A DNA stretch of 64,000 nt from Glandiceps talaboti (GCF_964340395.1 NC_135568.1:2250001-2314000); one strand, 5' to 3'. Positions 44,045 to 58,538 are shown, counted from the first letter of the stretch. Translations and numbers: made by a program. The notes: generated by a model not told the origin, from the sequence alone.

Positions 44045-44402
44045 TTAAAGTGGTCATATGGATGAGGATTGGGTATTTATTTTGAATTTTGAATTTATAA
44101 AATAATTTTATCATGTCTTACTACTTGAAAAATTAATGTCACACAACATATGCCAAGTCCTTGTTTGTAACTCAATAAATTGCAAAAAAAAATAATATAT
44201 GTGTAAAATGTTTGTTATTGTGTGTACAATAACAAACTTTTTTACACATTTTTTAGTTTTTTGCAATGTATTGAGTTACAAACACAGACTTTGTCACTGT
44301 AGTTTCACATTGATTTTTCAAGTAGGAAGCCATGATAAAATTGTTTTGTAAATTAAAAATCCAAAATAAATACCCAATCCTCATCCATATGACCACTTTA
44401 AA
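44045..44402. mobile_element. MITE family A copy downstream of RAR
   Basis: Full palindromic copy from TTAAAGTGGTCATATGGATG to CATATGACCACTTTAA. Arms pair almost throughout, around TTATTGTGTGTACAATAA. Confidence 0.85.
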
Positions 44403-44460
44403 ATGGATTTATTTGGTTTTAAATTTTCACTGCTTAGAACTGCCAAGAATGACTAGGGTA

Positions 44461-44892
44461 TGCTATATCCATATATGGTCAGTATGCTATATCCATGTAT
44501 GGTCAGCATGCTATATCCATATATGGTCAGCATGCTATATCCATATATGGTCAGCATGCTATATCCATATATGGTCAGCATGCTATACCCATATATGGTC
44601 AGCATGCTATATCCATATATGGTCAGCATGCTATACCCATATATGGTCAGCATGCTATATCCATATATGGTCAGCATGCTATATCCATATATGGTCAGCA
44701 TGCTATACCCATATATGGTCAGCATGCTATACCCATATATGGTCAGCATGCTATATCCATGTATGGTCATTATGCTATATCCATATATGGTCAGCATGCT
44801 ATATCCATATATGGTCAGCATGCTATACCCATATATGGTCAGCATGCTATATCCATATATGGTCAGCATGCTATATCCATATATGGTCATTA
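44461..44892. repeat. 24-bp minisatellite, 18 units, CArG box in 16
   Basis: Exact 24-bp period. Each unit is TGCTATA(T/C)CC, ATATATGG, TCAGCA. Sixteen units contain CCATATATGG, a perfect CC(A/T)6GG CArG box, and two (units 2 and 13) have CCATGTATGG. The 24-bp period leaves stop-free frames on both strands (149-212 codons), which are repeat translations. Confidence 0.95.
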
Positions 44893-45109
44893 TATACAGA
44901 AAGAAATTCATGTTTTTTCTTGTTACGTACTACCTATACAATAGGGCAGCTTAATTTATGTAACATTTAAATACAATCACGTTGTTAGTTCACTTAAAAA
45001 ATAACAACTTGAAAGTTGGTCACACAACATCTGAAAATATGCAAAACATTCTGTATTTAAAGGATGTGTTTTGTTATAGGAACATGATTTTGTGTAAAGT
45101 CCGTTTTGT

Positions 45110-45770
45110 CATTGACCAAGTGTTATCAATGATCCAGGTCACAGGAAACCTTGTCAGGAATGTATAACCCAGGTCATGGAAAACCTGTGTGTTTTGTCAG
45201 GAATGTATTACCAATGACCCAGGTCATGGAAAACCTGTGTGTTTTGTGAGGAATGTATTTATTACCAATGACCCAGGTCATGGACAAACTGTTTGTTTTG
45301 TCAGTAATATATTATCAGTTACTGTTTTATCAGGGATATATTATCAATGACCCAGGTCATGGAAAACCTGTCTCTTTAGTCAGGAATATATTGCAATTGA
45401 CCTAGGTCATGGAAACCTGTTTGTTAACTCAGGGATACTAGTGTATTATCAATGGCCTGGTCTTGGAAAACCTGTTTGTTTTGTCAGGAATATATTACAA
45501 TTGACCTAGGTCATGGAGAACATACATGTTTTGTGAGGTACATATTACAATGTCCCAGGGTATTAAAATCTGTCTGTTTTGTCAGGATATATTATCAATG
45601 ACCTGGTCATGGAAAACCTGTTTACTGACTCAGGAATGTATTACAATTGACCTAGGTTATGGAGAATGTATGTATTTTGTCAGGGATATATTCCAGGTCA
45701 TACAAAACCTGTCTGTTTTGTCAGGGATATGCTATCAAAGACCCAGGTTATGAAAAGTCACTCTGATTGG
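45110..45770. repeat. degenerate ~50-bp tandem array carrying AGGTCA half-sites
   Basis: About 13 units contain TTTTGTCAGGAATATATTA, then CAATGACC(C/T)AGGTCATGG, then AAAACCTGT. Exact AGGTCA occurs eight times (45136, 45171, 45221, 45275, 45354, 45404, 45508 and 45695). TGACCTAGGTCA, a perfect everted repeat, lies at 45398-45409 and 45502-45513. TGACCCAGGTCA occurs three more times. Confidence 0.85.
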
Positions 45771-45779
45771 TTGTAAAAT

Positions 45780-46790
45780 GTCAAATATATATAGACACAT
45801 CATATGTAAAGTGGACACTACATAAGACAAACTGAAACAACTGAGTAAAATATGTTGCCATGGTAATAAAAGGATAGTTTGAGACAATGGTCTGCACATC
45901 AGCAAACCGAATGTTGTTCACACTGATGATCACAGGAGTACTTTCACTGCTTGGCTGTGTTTTCTAGCTACTTATTTTGTGTTTGCTCAAAACATCTTCC
46001 TGTAGGCATAACTTTGTGAAAACAAAAGAACTGTATTTAGTAGACTGTGAGGGCAGCAAACATAAAATCCCTCCTCCCAATGTTAGGACAATTGAGATTT
46101 GTACAGCCATTAATTCATGTGGCTTCAATTGTTTACTTTGGTACTGTTATTAATATTACACATAGACACATGATTTTTATGGCTTCAATCAACTTATAAG
46201 CAACTTGACTGCTTGTCAGTTTCTGCATCAAAACTGTGCAAGGCATCTCTCTATGTGGGGTTAGAAGTTATCTGTGTTTGTGTCCCATAAATGAAACGTT
46301 ACACCAAACCTGGTTTTACTGTAATAGGTTCATTCTTGACTTAAAAGTGTGACTTTTTTTTCAATCCTCTCTGCAGTTTTGAAAGTGTGAAGCAGACATC
46401 TTTGTAAGTTGCAGTAACATTGCAGTTTACATTTCTAGACGTGTATTATTTGTGTGTTTGTTTACTTATTGCATTTCACAATGATTTGCAACTTCAGTAC
46501 TTGGTCCCAGGGTGAAAAAAGGAGATGGTTGAAATATGGTGACCTTAATCACCCCTAAATGAAAGAATAGTTTGTTCTTGTTTATTCAGAATCATTAGTA
46601 GGGTCATACCACTTTCTCCTCAGAGGAGGTATAGGTCATAAAAAGGAGGACTTCCCTTTATCGTGTGTCTGTGAGAGCAACTGATTTATAGTTTGGTTTT
46701 AGGCGTTGGCTGAATTTTGCAGATTTTAAAAGAGTAAAAAATATATAAACAAAATGGCTGCTATCTCAAGGAGTGCTATCTTGAAACAAT
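45780..46790. other. no recognisable feature
   Basis: AT-rich sequence without exons, arrays or element ends that I can identify. Confidence 0.4.
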
Positions 46791-46794
46791 TTAC

Positions 46795-50241
<3,447 letters not shown>

Positions 50242-50478
50242 TTGATTGGTTGGTTGGCCATGATGAGGTGCCCTCACGCATCGATCTCTAATCGCGTTGT
50301 GACAAGTTTAATAAAGAATTCTGAATTTTTTTATTCATGAGGCGATGAAATAGAAAATTACAGGTATCCGTTAGCGCCACAGGCAAGATAGAAGCCTAGA
50401 GGTAATGGGTAGGGTTCCGATGTGTTCATAGGGGGCTTATAAGCTCTGTAATCGTCTCTGGAAGTTTTCAACATATTT

Positions 50479-53287
50479 TATCATAAATTTAATCAGAAAT
50501 CCCCTCTAAATGACATGTTTGTCCATTAATTACTGCTAAAATATGATTTATTTGGGCCATGCGCACCTGTTGTTGTTGATAATACCAAGAAAGTGTCATT
50601 TTTCAACTATTACGCAATAAGCCGTTTTTGCAGTCCAAACGGCCCCAATTTCGCCTTTTTTGACCTTTGTGAAGAAATCGCGTTTCATGACGTATACTAC
50701 CCTCTACCGGTGACCTTATATTTGTCCCCGTCTTTCTCTAGCCGGAGTAACGTTCATAATGCACGTGTATATGAAATAATCGGATTTTCCGTTATTATTT
50801 ATCATAAATTATCAAAAATCCCCTCTAAATGTCATGTTTGTCCATTAATTACTGCTAAAATATGATTTATTTGGGCCATGCGCACCTGTTGCTATTGATA
50901 ATACCAAGAAAGTGACATTTTTCAACTATTACGCAATAAGCCGTTTTTGCAGTCCAAACGGCCCAAATTTCGCCTTTTTTGACCTTTGTGAAGAAATCGC
51001 GTTTCATGACGTATACTACCCTCTACCGGTGACCTTGTATTTGTCCTCGTCTTTCTCTAGCCGGAGTAACGTTCATATGCACGTGTATATGAAATAATCG
51101 GATTTTCCGTTATTATTTATCATAAATTATCAAAAATCCCCTCTAAATGTCATGTTTGTCCATTAATTACTGCTAAAATATGATTTATTTGGGCCATGCG
51201 CACCTGTTGCTATTGATAATACCAAGAAAGTGTCATTTTTCAACTATTACGTAATAAGCCGTTTTTGCAGTCCAAACGGCCCAAATTTCGCCTTTTTTGA
51301 CCTTTGTGAAGAAATCGCGTTTCATGACGTATACTACCCTCTACCGGTGACCTTATATTTGTCCCCGTCTTTCTCTAGCCGGAGTAACGTTCATAATGCA
51401 CGTGTATATGAAATAATCGGATTTTCCGTTATTATTTATCATAAATTATCAAAAATCCCCTCTAAATGTCATGTTTGTCCATTAATTACTGCTAAAATAT
51501 GATTTATTTGGGCCATGCGCACCTGTTGCTATTGATAATACCAAGAAAGTGACATTTTTCAACTATTACGCAATAAGCCGTTTTTGCAGTCCAAACGGCC
51601 CAAATTTCGCCTTTTTTGACCTTTGTGAAGAAATCGCGTTTCATGACGTATACTACCCTCTACCGGTGACCTTGTATTTGTCCTCGTCTTTCTCTAGCCG
51701 GAGTAACGTTCATATGCACGTGTATATGAAATAATCGGATTTTCCGTTATTATTTATCATAAATTATCAAAAATCCCCTCTAAATGTCATGTTTGTCCAT
51801 TAATTACTGCTAAAATATGATTTATTTGGGCCATGCGCACCTGTTGCTATTGATAATACCAAGAAAGTGTCATTTTTCAACTATTACGCAATAAGCCGTT
51901 TTTGCAGTCCAAACGGCCCAAATTTCGCCTTTTTTGACCTTTGTGAAGAAATCGCGTTTCATGACGTATACTACCCTCTACCGGTGACCTTATATTTGTC
52001 CCCGTCTTTCTCTAGCCGGAGTAACGTTCATATGCACGTGTATATGAAATAATCGGATTTTCCGTTATTATTTATCATAAATTATCAAAAATACTCTCTA
52101 AATGACATGTTTGTCCATTAATTACTGCTAAAATATGAGTTATTTGGGCCATGCGCACCTGTTGCTATTGATAATACCAAGAAAGTGTCATTTTTCAACT
52201 ATTACGCAATAAGCCGTTTTTGCGGTCCAAACGGCCCCAATTTCGCCTTTTTTGACCTTTGTGAAGAAATCGCGTTTCATGACGTATACTACCCTCTACC
52301 GGTGACCTTATATTTGTCCTCGTCTTTCTCTAGCCGGAGTAACGTTCACATGCACGTGTATATGAAATAATCGGATTTTCCGTTATTATTTATCATAAAT
52401 TATCAAAAATCCCCTCTAAATGACATGTTTGTCCATTAATTACTGCTAAAATATGATTTATTTGGGCCAAGCGCACCTGTTGCTGTTTGTAATACCAAGA
52501 AAATGACATTTTTCAACTATTACGCAATAATCCGTTTTTGCAGTCCAAACGGCCCCAATTTCGCCTTTTTTGACCTTTGTGAAGAAATCGACTTTCATGA
52601 CGTATACTGCCATCTACAGGTGACCTTATATTTGTCTTCGTCTTTCTCTAGCTGGCGTATCGTTCATAATGCACGTGTATATGAAATAATAGGATTTTCC
52701 ATTATTCTTTATCATAAATTATCAAAAATCCCCTCTAAATTTCATGTTTGTCCATTAAATAGTGCTAAAATACGATTTATCTGGGCCATGCGCACCTGTT
52801 ACTATCGTTAATACAAAGAAAGTGACATTTTTCAACTATTACGCAATAAGCCGTTTTTGCAGTCCAAAAGGCCCCAATTTCGCCTTTTTTGACCTTTGTG
52901 AAGAAATCGACTTTCATGACGTATACTGCCAGCTACAGGTGACCTTATATTTGTCTTTGTCTTTCTGTAGCAGGAGTAACGTTCATATGCACGTGTATAT
53001 GAAATAATCGGATTTTCCATTATTCTTTATCATAAATTATCAAAAATCCCCTCTAAATTTCATGTTTGTCCATTAAATAGTGCTAAAATACGATTTATCT
53101 GGGCCATGCGCACCTGTTACTATCGTTAATACAAAGAAAGTGACATTTTTCAACTATTACGCAATAAGCCGTTTTTGCAGTCCAAACGGCCCCAATTTCG
53201 CCTTTTTTGACCTTTGTGAAGAAATCGAGTTTCATGACGTATACTACCCTCTACCGGTGACCTTATATTTATCTTCGTTTTTCTAGG
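50479..53287. repeat. 318/319-bp satellite array, about 9 units
   Basis: The block TTTTTCAACTATTACGCAAT recurs at steps of 319, 318, 319, 318, 318, 318 and so on, from near 50598 to 53146. The first four units alternate as near-identical A-B-A-B (CCCCGTC with CATAATGCACG, then CCTCGTC with CATATGCACG). The last three are diverged and the array ends in unrelated sequence near 53288. Each unit keeps an ATG-started frame of 61 or more codons with no recognised domain. I regard it as non-coding. Confidence 0.93.
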
Positions 53288-53489
53288 GTTGGCGTCATGT
53301 TAACTTTAGGGCCAATTATAAACGTTGAGGCAATAAAATATCCTCTATATTTTTATATTGAATTGAAGCATGCATTCTTAAGATGTAGCCTAATTACTGA
53401 AAAGTATTAATTATGCAAACAAGTCATTAAAAACTACAAGCTACATTATCTAACCTATCTCTGAGACATACACTTTGTTATCATCAATG

Positions 53490-53893
53490 TGTGTGTACCG
53501 AGACTATCTCACAGTCTCGAAGCTTCGCATAAACAGCTAAAACTTGGGTTGTTTTGTATATATCTACTGAATAATTGTACTCATATACTAGTATCCCAGT
53601 ATCCCTAGCCCTGTACTGTGCGCCCTCATTGATCACATAGGGCTAACATTTTGTTGAAGTATTAGGCGAAGTCCCGAGGCTCGCCTAACACATCAACAAA
53701 ATGCCCTGAGGCTCGCCTAACACATCAACAAAATATTAGCCCTATGTGATCAATGAGGGCGCACAGTACAGGGCTAGGGATACTGGGATACTAGTATATG
53801 AGTACAATTATGCAGTAGATACATACAAAAAACACAAGTTTTAGCTATTTATGCAAAGCTTTGAGGACTGTGAGAGAGTCTAGTGTGTACCAA
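53490..53893. mobile_element. foldback element with about 130-bp arms
   Basis: The left arm contains TACTAGTATCCCAGTATCCC, CCTGTACTGTGCGCCCTCAT and TGATCACATAGGGCTAA. The right arm contains the reverse complements in reverse order. The short centre has GAGGCTCGCCTAACACATCA twice. The outer arms around GCTAAAACTTG also pair. It is non-coding and probably a non-autonomous foldback transposon. Confidence 0.85.
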
Positions 53894-54336
53894 GAATTTG
53901 AAATACATTCTTTATAGCCTAATTACCAAAAACCATTAATATTCATGGCATGTTTACCAAAACCTAATCAGTTCTAGCCATTACCCTAAAGAATATGTAC
54001 ACTAATTTTGTTTGAATTGAGCTAGCTATCGATGACAGGAAGACATACACACAGACACACACACATCCATCCCTAAATATAACCTTCCCTTTAATATGGA
54101 AAGTGACAAAAACATTACAACAAAGATATCTTGTTCATATTTGATTAATTTCTTTTATTTATTTCAAAATTGTCTGGTTCAGGCTTGAGAAAGGCCCATA
54201 TGAAAAAAGTGGAAAATACATACAGATACTAATGATCTAGTGCATAAGTGCAAACTGAACACTGAACTTACCGTGGCAACCATAGACCACCCTATAGTAG
54301 AAATGTTATAAAGCACCTTTCACAAAGGATACTGTG
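53894..54336. other. no recognisable feature
   Basis: Downstream flank of CCDC103. A possible - strand AATAAA (TTTATT on +) lies at 54154-54159. No gene is seen. Confidence 0.4.
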
Positions 54337-54504
54337 CAGTGTGCACTCTATGTCAATTTGACATGCCACTGATGTACATAATTTCTAGTGACACACTAAA
54401 ATTTGGTGTAACCCTATTCTTAGTCTCTGTTGTAACTCACAAGAAATGCCAGTTTTTATCATTTTGACTCACAACAATAAAATATGGCTATCATTAGAGG
54501 GCAC
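54337..54504. mobile_element. MITE family G, copy 2
   Basis: Starts CAGTGTGCACTCTATGTC and ends TATCATTAGAGGGCACG, with AATTTCTAGTGACACACTAA and AACTCACAAGAAATGCCAG inside. Terminal repeat core is GTGCCCTCTAA. Confidence 0.75.
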
Positions 54505-55305
54505 GACTGATGCTGTGACCATAGTGTTCTATAATAATTACCTCTGGCATATTGGTCCTATAAAACTTCAACTCAAAATACCCTCCCCTCCCCCCTTCCT
54601 AAGTGTGACATACACACGTATATCTATGATGTAAGCCATAATTAAAATTGTAGCAGTCACATCACTATGATCAATGCGATGTAAAAACCCAATATTGTAT
54701 CTCACATTAGAAAGAAATAATTTGAATCAACTTATCAACATCTCAGCAGTAAATACAGAACCTGTTATTCTTGAAGGAGTGAAAGTTTTCAGAATTTTGT
54801 TAGAAATGTGAAAATGAAGTTCAGCTATCACATCAACGCCATACCCCCTCTCCCCCCCCCCCTCCCCCCTCTAAACAAACAAAGTTTAATTGTTGAGTTT
54901 GTGTGACATTGTGCGATCATCCCTAAGGGCAAAAAAACCAACACTTTTGACAGACGTTTGTACAGGCATAGTGGGAATGCAAAACTCTGAGCTACCATAC
55001 TTGGTATTTGCAAAGTCCACATTAGGGTTAAAAACTAATCAACAAGATGTTATAAGACAAAATCTCTCTGCTAATATCAATGCTGCTTGCATGTACAAAA
55101 TTACATCAAATATAAAGCATGCACTATTATGATATAGCCTAATTACTAATCACTCTCATTTGAGGAGCAATTCATTGCAATAACGAGAAAATGTCACCTC
55201 CTGGTTGCACAATTTGTCAGTAGTAGCATGCTAATTCATGCAATCTATAGGACATAATGTAAAACAAAAGAAAATATAGCACTACCACAACCAACATAGC
55301 TTGGA

Positions 55306-55722
55306 TTACAATGTTACCTTAAATTCTGATATTAAACTATCCAGTGACTCAGTATTCATATTACTATCTTCATTACTAGACATGTCCTTAGATTCTATGC
55401 ATGACTGCAGTTTCTTGAATAATTCTTTACAACTTTCTTTCTCTGTAGAACTCAAGAAGTCTAGCGACAATGAGAATCTGTTGGTTTTGGATAAGTTATC
55501 AAGAATAGCACACACAACATCCACGTCATTTGGGGAGAAACAATCTTGTAAGGCGATGATGATTTCTCCAAGAAGTCCAAAAGCAATTTCAGTCTTAAAG
55601 ATCACACCAAGGTGTCTGCCACCGATTCGAATCAGATAGTCATATTTTTGTGCATTAGTTTTACAATAACGTTTCCAGTCACGTGCAAATTCGTGTCCAT
55701 TTTTAGGAAGTGTGGTTTTATC
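55306..55722 (-). CDS. CCDC103: CCDC103 coding exon 3: RPAP3_C-type domain
   Basis: Acceptor on the - strand CTGTTGTTGTTTCAG, stop codon at 55308-55306. It encodes residues 97-234. A - strand ATTAAA (TTTAAT on +, 54885-54890) about 420 bp after the stop is a possible poly(A) signal. Confidence 0.95.
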   Translation of the reverse strand, partial: DKTTLPKNGHEFARDWKRYCKTNAQKYDYLIRIGGRHLGVIFKTEIAFGLLGEIIIALQDCFSPNDVDVVCAILDNLSKTNRFSLSLDFLSSTEKESCKELFKKLQSCIESKDMSSNEDSNMNTESLDSLISEFKVTL

Positions 55723-57515
55723 CTGAAACAACAACAGAAAGAAGATAAGATAGTTATACTCATATAATAAGATGTGAATACATATTCATTTGTACTTCCA
55801 AAATTTATGTAACAATAAATTTCACTTTTTTATTCATCAAAATAAAGTGAAGTCTAAGAATGAAAATTGTCCTTCCACTGAAATTTTGTGTTCCAAAATA
55901 AATACATTCACAGAAAATGTTAGAAAACACAGAGCACAAACATGGTAGATTTGTAAATACAGTAAATCAAGCAACTCAAGCCTAGTTTCTGTAGCAGACC
56001 TGTTCTAGTTGGCAAGTACAGATTATGCAAATTCAATAATTCAAATTGAGTATTTTTCATGGATATCAGGAATAAAAGCTGATTGGTTGAATAAGTCACA
56101 TGATGATATGCTGATTGAGTGAAAGTTGCCCAGATGCTAACCAAAGCCCTTCTCTTCTCCAGATTCAGTGTGCCCTCTAAGCCAATTTGACTGCACTGAC
56201 ACACACAATTTCTAGTGACGCACCAAAATTTGGTGTTTCCCTATCTCTTACTATATGGTAACTAACAAGAACAAGAAATCCCAGGTTTTCTCATTTTGAC
56301 TCACAACAACAAAATCTGGCTATCATTAGAGCCTAGAGGGTACACTTATCAAAGTACGTACTTGTGGTAATGTCTTATCAGTCGTAACATCTGTACCAGT
56401 TTGCTTGGTTGCATGTGGGTTCCATGGAGTTGGTTTCTTCTCACTAATTTTATCTTTCTTTTCCAGAGGTTTTATGTGGGCAGCAGCAACAATGTCTCTG
56501 TAATGACAATATAAGAAATTATTTTATAAATGAATTGGATAATACATTCTTGTTATTATATTTATACCTCATTTTACACTTCTATTTTTAGAGCTGATTA
56601 TTTTCTTTTTTGATTTAGTTACCTCCATTTTTCATTTCCATTTACTTGCTAGTTTTTACCATTTTCTATTACCTTGTTTTACCATTGAACTTTAGTAGTT
56701 TTAATTTTATTTTTGTCGGCATATTTTAGCTCCACCTCCACTGATCTTATTTACAATTTTACACTCCACTGTAATTTTATTTCAGATTCTGAGGAAGGTG
56801 TTCTGTGTAAGACCGAAATGTCAAATAAAGTGTTTTCTATTCTCGAAATTGAGCCTGGTGACATTGATTTTTTTTTACCAAACTTGCTGTCACAGTACGC
56901 ATTTCATATTTCCTTAACTTCTGTGTATTATTCCATTCTGAGAATTTAAGTAAGTTAAATATAAAATGTGTGTTGTGACACAGCGAGCATTCTGAGACTA
57001 AAATTCTTTGTAAGACTCCACTCTTTGTGACACAGCACACATTTTATACTTACCAGAACTCTTCATTTTTCAAGACTCCACTCTCTGTGACACAGCACAC
57101 ATTTTATACTTACCTGAACACTTCATTTTTCAAGACTCCGCTCTTTGTGACACAGCAAGCATTTTATACTTATCAGAACTCTTCATTTTTCAAGACTCCG
57201 CTCTTTGTGACACAGCAAGCATTTTATACTTACCTGAACTCTTTGTTTTTCAAGACGCTATTCTCTGTGTCATAGCACACATTTTACACTTACCGGTACT
57301 TAAACAATCTTCATACAATTCCCTATTTATGTGACACTGTCACAGCAAATATTTTTGACTTACTTAAATTCTTCATATGACTCCACTCTCTGTGTCACAG
57401 CACGTATTTTTGCATCATTTTCTCTCCAATATTTGGCATCAGCCTCTACTGCAGCATTCAATTCCTTCTCCAGTTTACTGAAGTCAATTCTCTCCTCATC
57501 CTTGCCTGAAACCAT
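55306..57515 (-). CDS. CCDC103: CCDC103, dynein-arm assembly factor, 3 coding exons, 234 codons
   Basis: Cilia- and flagella-associated protein needed for attachment or assembly of axonemal dynein arms in vertebrates. Coding segments on the - strand are 57515-57364, 56497-56362 and 55722-55306. All introns are GT-AG and the frame is continuous. Residues 8-60 form the charged N-terminal helix with [20 protein letters not shown] and [12 protein letters not shown], which closely follows the human protein. A short linker has KPLEKKDK and PTPWN. Residues about 104-202 are the RPAP3_C-type domain with DWKRY, IGGRHLG at 129-135, FGLLGE at 144-149, NRFSL at 177-181 and ESCKELF at 192-198. The acidic tail ends in ISEFKVTL. 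Human CCDC103 has 242 residues, so this copy looks complete. The ATG has good context (GCCAAGATGG). Its 3' end faces the 3' end of RAR, 13 kb away. Confidence 0.94.
56166..56346. mobile_element. MITE family G copy in CCDC103 intron 2
   Basis: Starts CAGTGTGCCCTCTAAGCC and ends with a slightly altered terminal repeat (CCTAGAGGGTACACT). Its end lies 15 bp from the exon 2 boundary at 56362, so it sits against the splice donor on the - strand. Confidence 0.8.
56362..56497 (-). CDS. CCDC103: CCDC103 coding exon 2: linker
   Basis: Acceptor ATTGTCATTACAG and donor CCACAA followed by GTACGT on the - strand. The first base completes the K51 codon, then [20 protein letters not shown], and it ends at TDKTLPQ, residue 96. 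Confidence 0.93.
56941..57400 (-). repeat. CCDC103: 60-bp tandem copies of CCDC103 exon 1 end and splice donor
   Basis: On the + strand the word ATTTTATACTTACC or a variant recurs at 57041, 57101, 57161, 57221 and 57281, a strict 60-bp period. Read on the - strand each unit has GCTGTGTCACA, GAGTGGAGTC, then GAAGAGTTCAG with GTAAGT, a diverged copy of the true exon end at 57364-57400 (GCTGTGACACAGAGAGTGGA, GAATTTAA, GTAAGT). A sixth, more altered unit lies next to the exon. At 56942-56990 a partial copy is inverted, with GAATTTAAGTAAGT on the + strand. Confidence 0.9.
57364..57515 (-). CDS. CCDC103: CCDC103 coding exon 1: N-terminal helix
   Basis: ATG at 57515-57513, donor GAATTTAA followed by GTAAGTC. 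It encodes residues 1-50 and two bases of K51. Reading past the donor gives AAG then TAA, an immediate stop. A weak acceptor TATCTATAG ends at 57536, allowing an upstream leader exon. Confidence 0.93.
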
Positions 57516-57722
57516 CTTGGCTTTTGACAGTATTTCTATAGATATGCTTTAAGATGGTAAATAAAATAAATAAAATTAACTAAAGTGCTCTTCTCACCCA
57601 GAGAAATCAATAAACTGTATGATCAAAGCAAGCGTCACCACAGGAAATCAAAACACATGGTATCGTTAACAATATCAGACACTATAATAGAGATCATGGA
57701 CTTTACAAGATGTAGTCTTGAC

Positions 57723-57895
57723 CAGTATGTCCTCTAATGTTTGCCAAATTTTGTTGTTGTGCGTCAAAATGAGAGAAAAACTGGGATTTCTTGTCAGTCA
57801 CCACATAGAAAGAGATACGAGAACACCACATTTTGGTGCGTCGCTAGATATTGTGTGTGTCAGTGGTACGTCAAATTAGCTTAGAGGGCACACTG
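57723..57895. mobile_element. MITE family G copy upstream of CCDC103 coding exon 1
   Basis: Reverse-oriented copy with terminal repeats CAGTATGTCCTCTAATG and TTAGAGGGCACACTG. It is probably in the leader intron. Confidence 0.8.
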
Positions 57896-58316
57896 GTCCT
57901 GACATATTTTGTTGATTCGTAGAGACTACAGTCTATGGTTGATACAAGTTCAACTGTTGTGATGTCCTGTGATGTCAGTACTTTGATTTCCAATGTTAGT
58001 GAGTTCCCCAGTGGTACAACATAATAATCAGAAAGGAATTGTATGAGGGAACCCAGAAAGTTTACATCTTGAATATTAATTGACAATAATATGAAATAAT
58101 CTTCTTACAATCAACACATTAAAGATACATCATGGAGGTGTGACCTGCGTCCTCCATACAAGCTCAACTGGCAGAGTAAGTTGGGAAACGATTCTGGAGT
58201 AAAAGTTCTAAAACCACCCCATGGACATCTCGGCATACTATGTACTATAAAACCATGGAAACTTCCATGACTAAACTATGGATAACCCCATTGGGGATAA
58301 CCTGGCTTGGTACATT

Positions 58317-58538
58317 CGCGCTGGTATATTTCGACTGTGTCCTCTGGCATAAATTTGAGAGGACGAGTCCATGCTTGCAGACGGAGTAAGTAGGAACTCA
58401 GCTTTCCTAAGGACAAGGTCAGAATCGAATCAAGACCTACACTCCGTCTGCAAGTATTGACTTGTCCTCGCGTCGCAAGTTTATGCCAACGCCAGGACAT
58501 ACACGTACACTACACTACAGTCGAAATCCACCAGCACG
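58317..58538. mobile_element. foldback element upstream of CCDC103
   Basis: CGCTGGTATATTTCGACTGT, TGTCCTCTGGCATAAATTTG and TGCTTGCAGACGGAGT at the left pair with ACTCCGTCTGCAAG, CAAGTTTATGCC and ACAGTCGAAATCCACCAGC at the right, in reverse order. Short loop. The - strand frame of 74 codons across it is not a gene. Confidence 0.8.

Noticed and set aside
44332-44970. Open frames of 149-212 codons on both strands, apparently repetitive membrane-like proteins
   Set aside because: They translate the 24-bp minisatellite; a period divisible by three keeps several frames open at once.
50593-53286. Family of 61-102 codon proteins repeated nine times
   Set aside because: Frames sit in a 318-bp satellite; differences between units are mostly residue-changing and no splice or start signals support expression.
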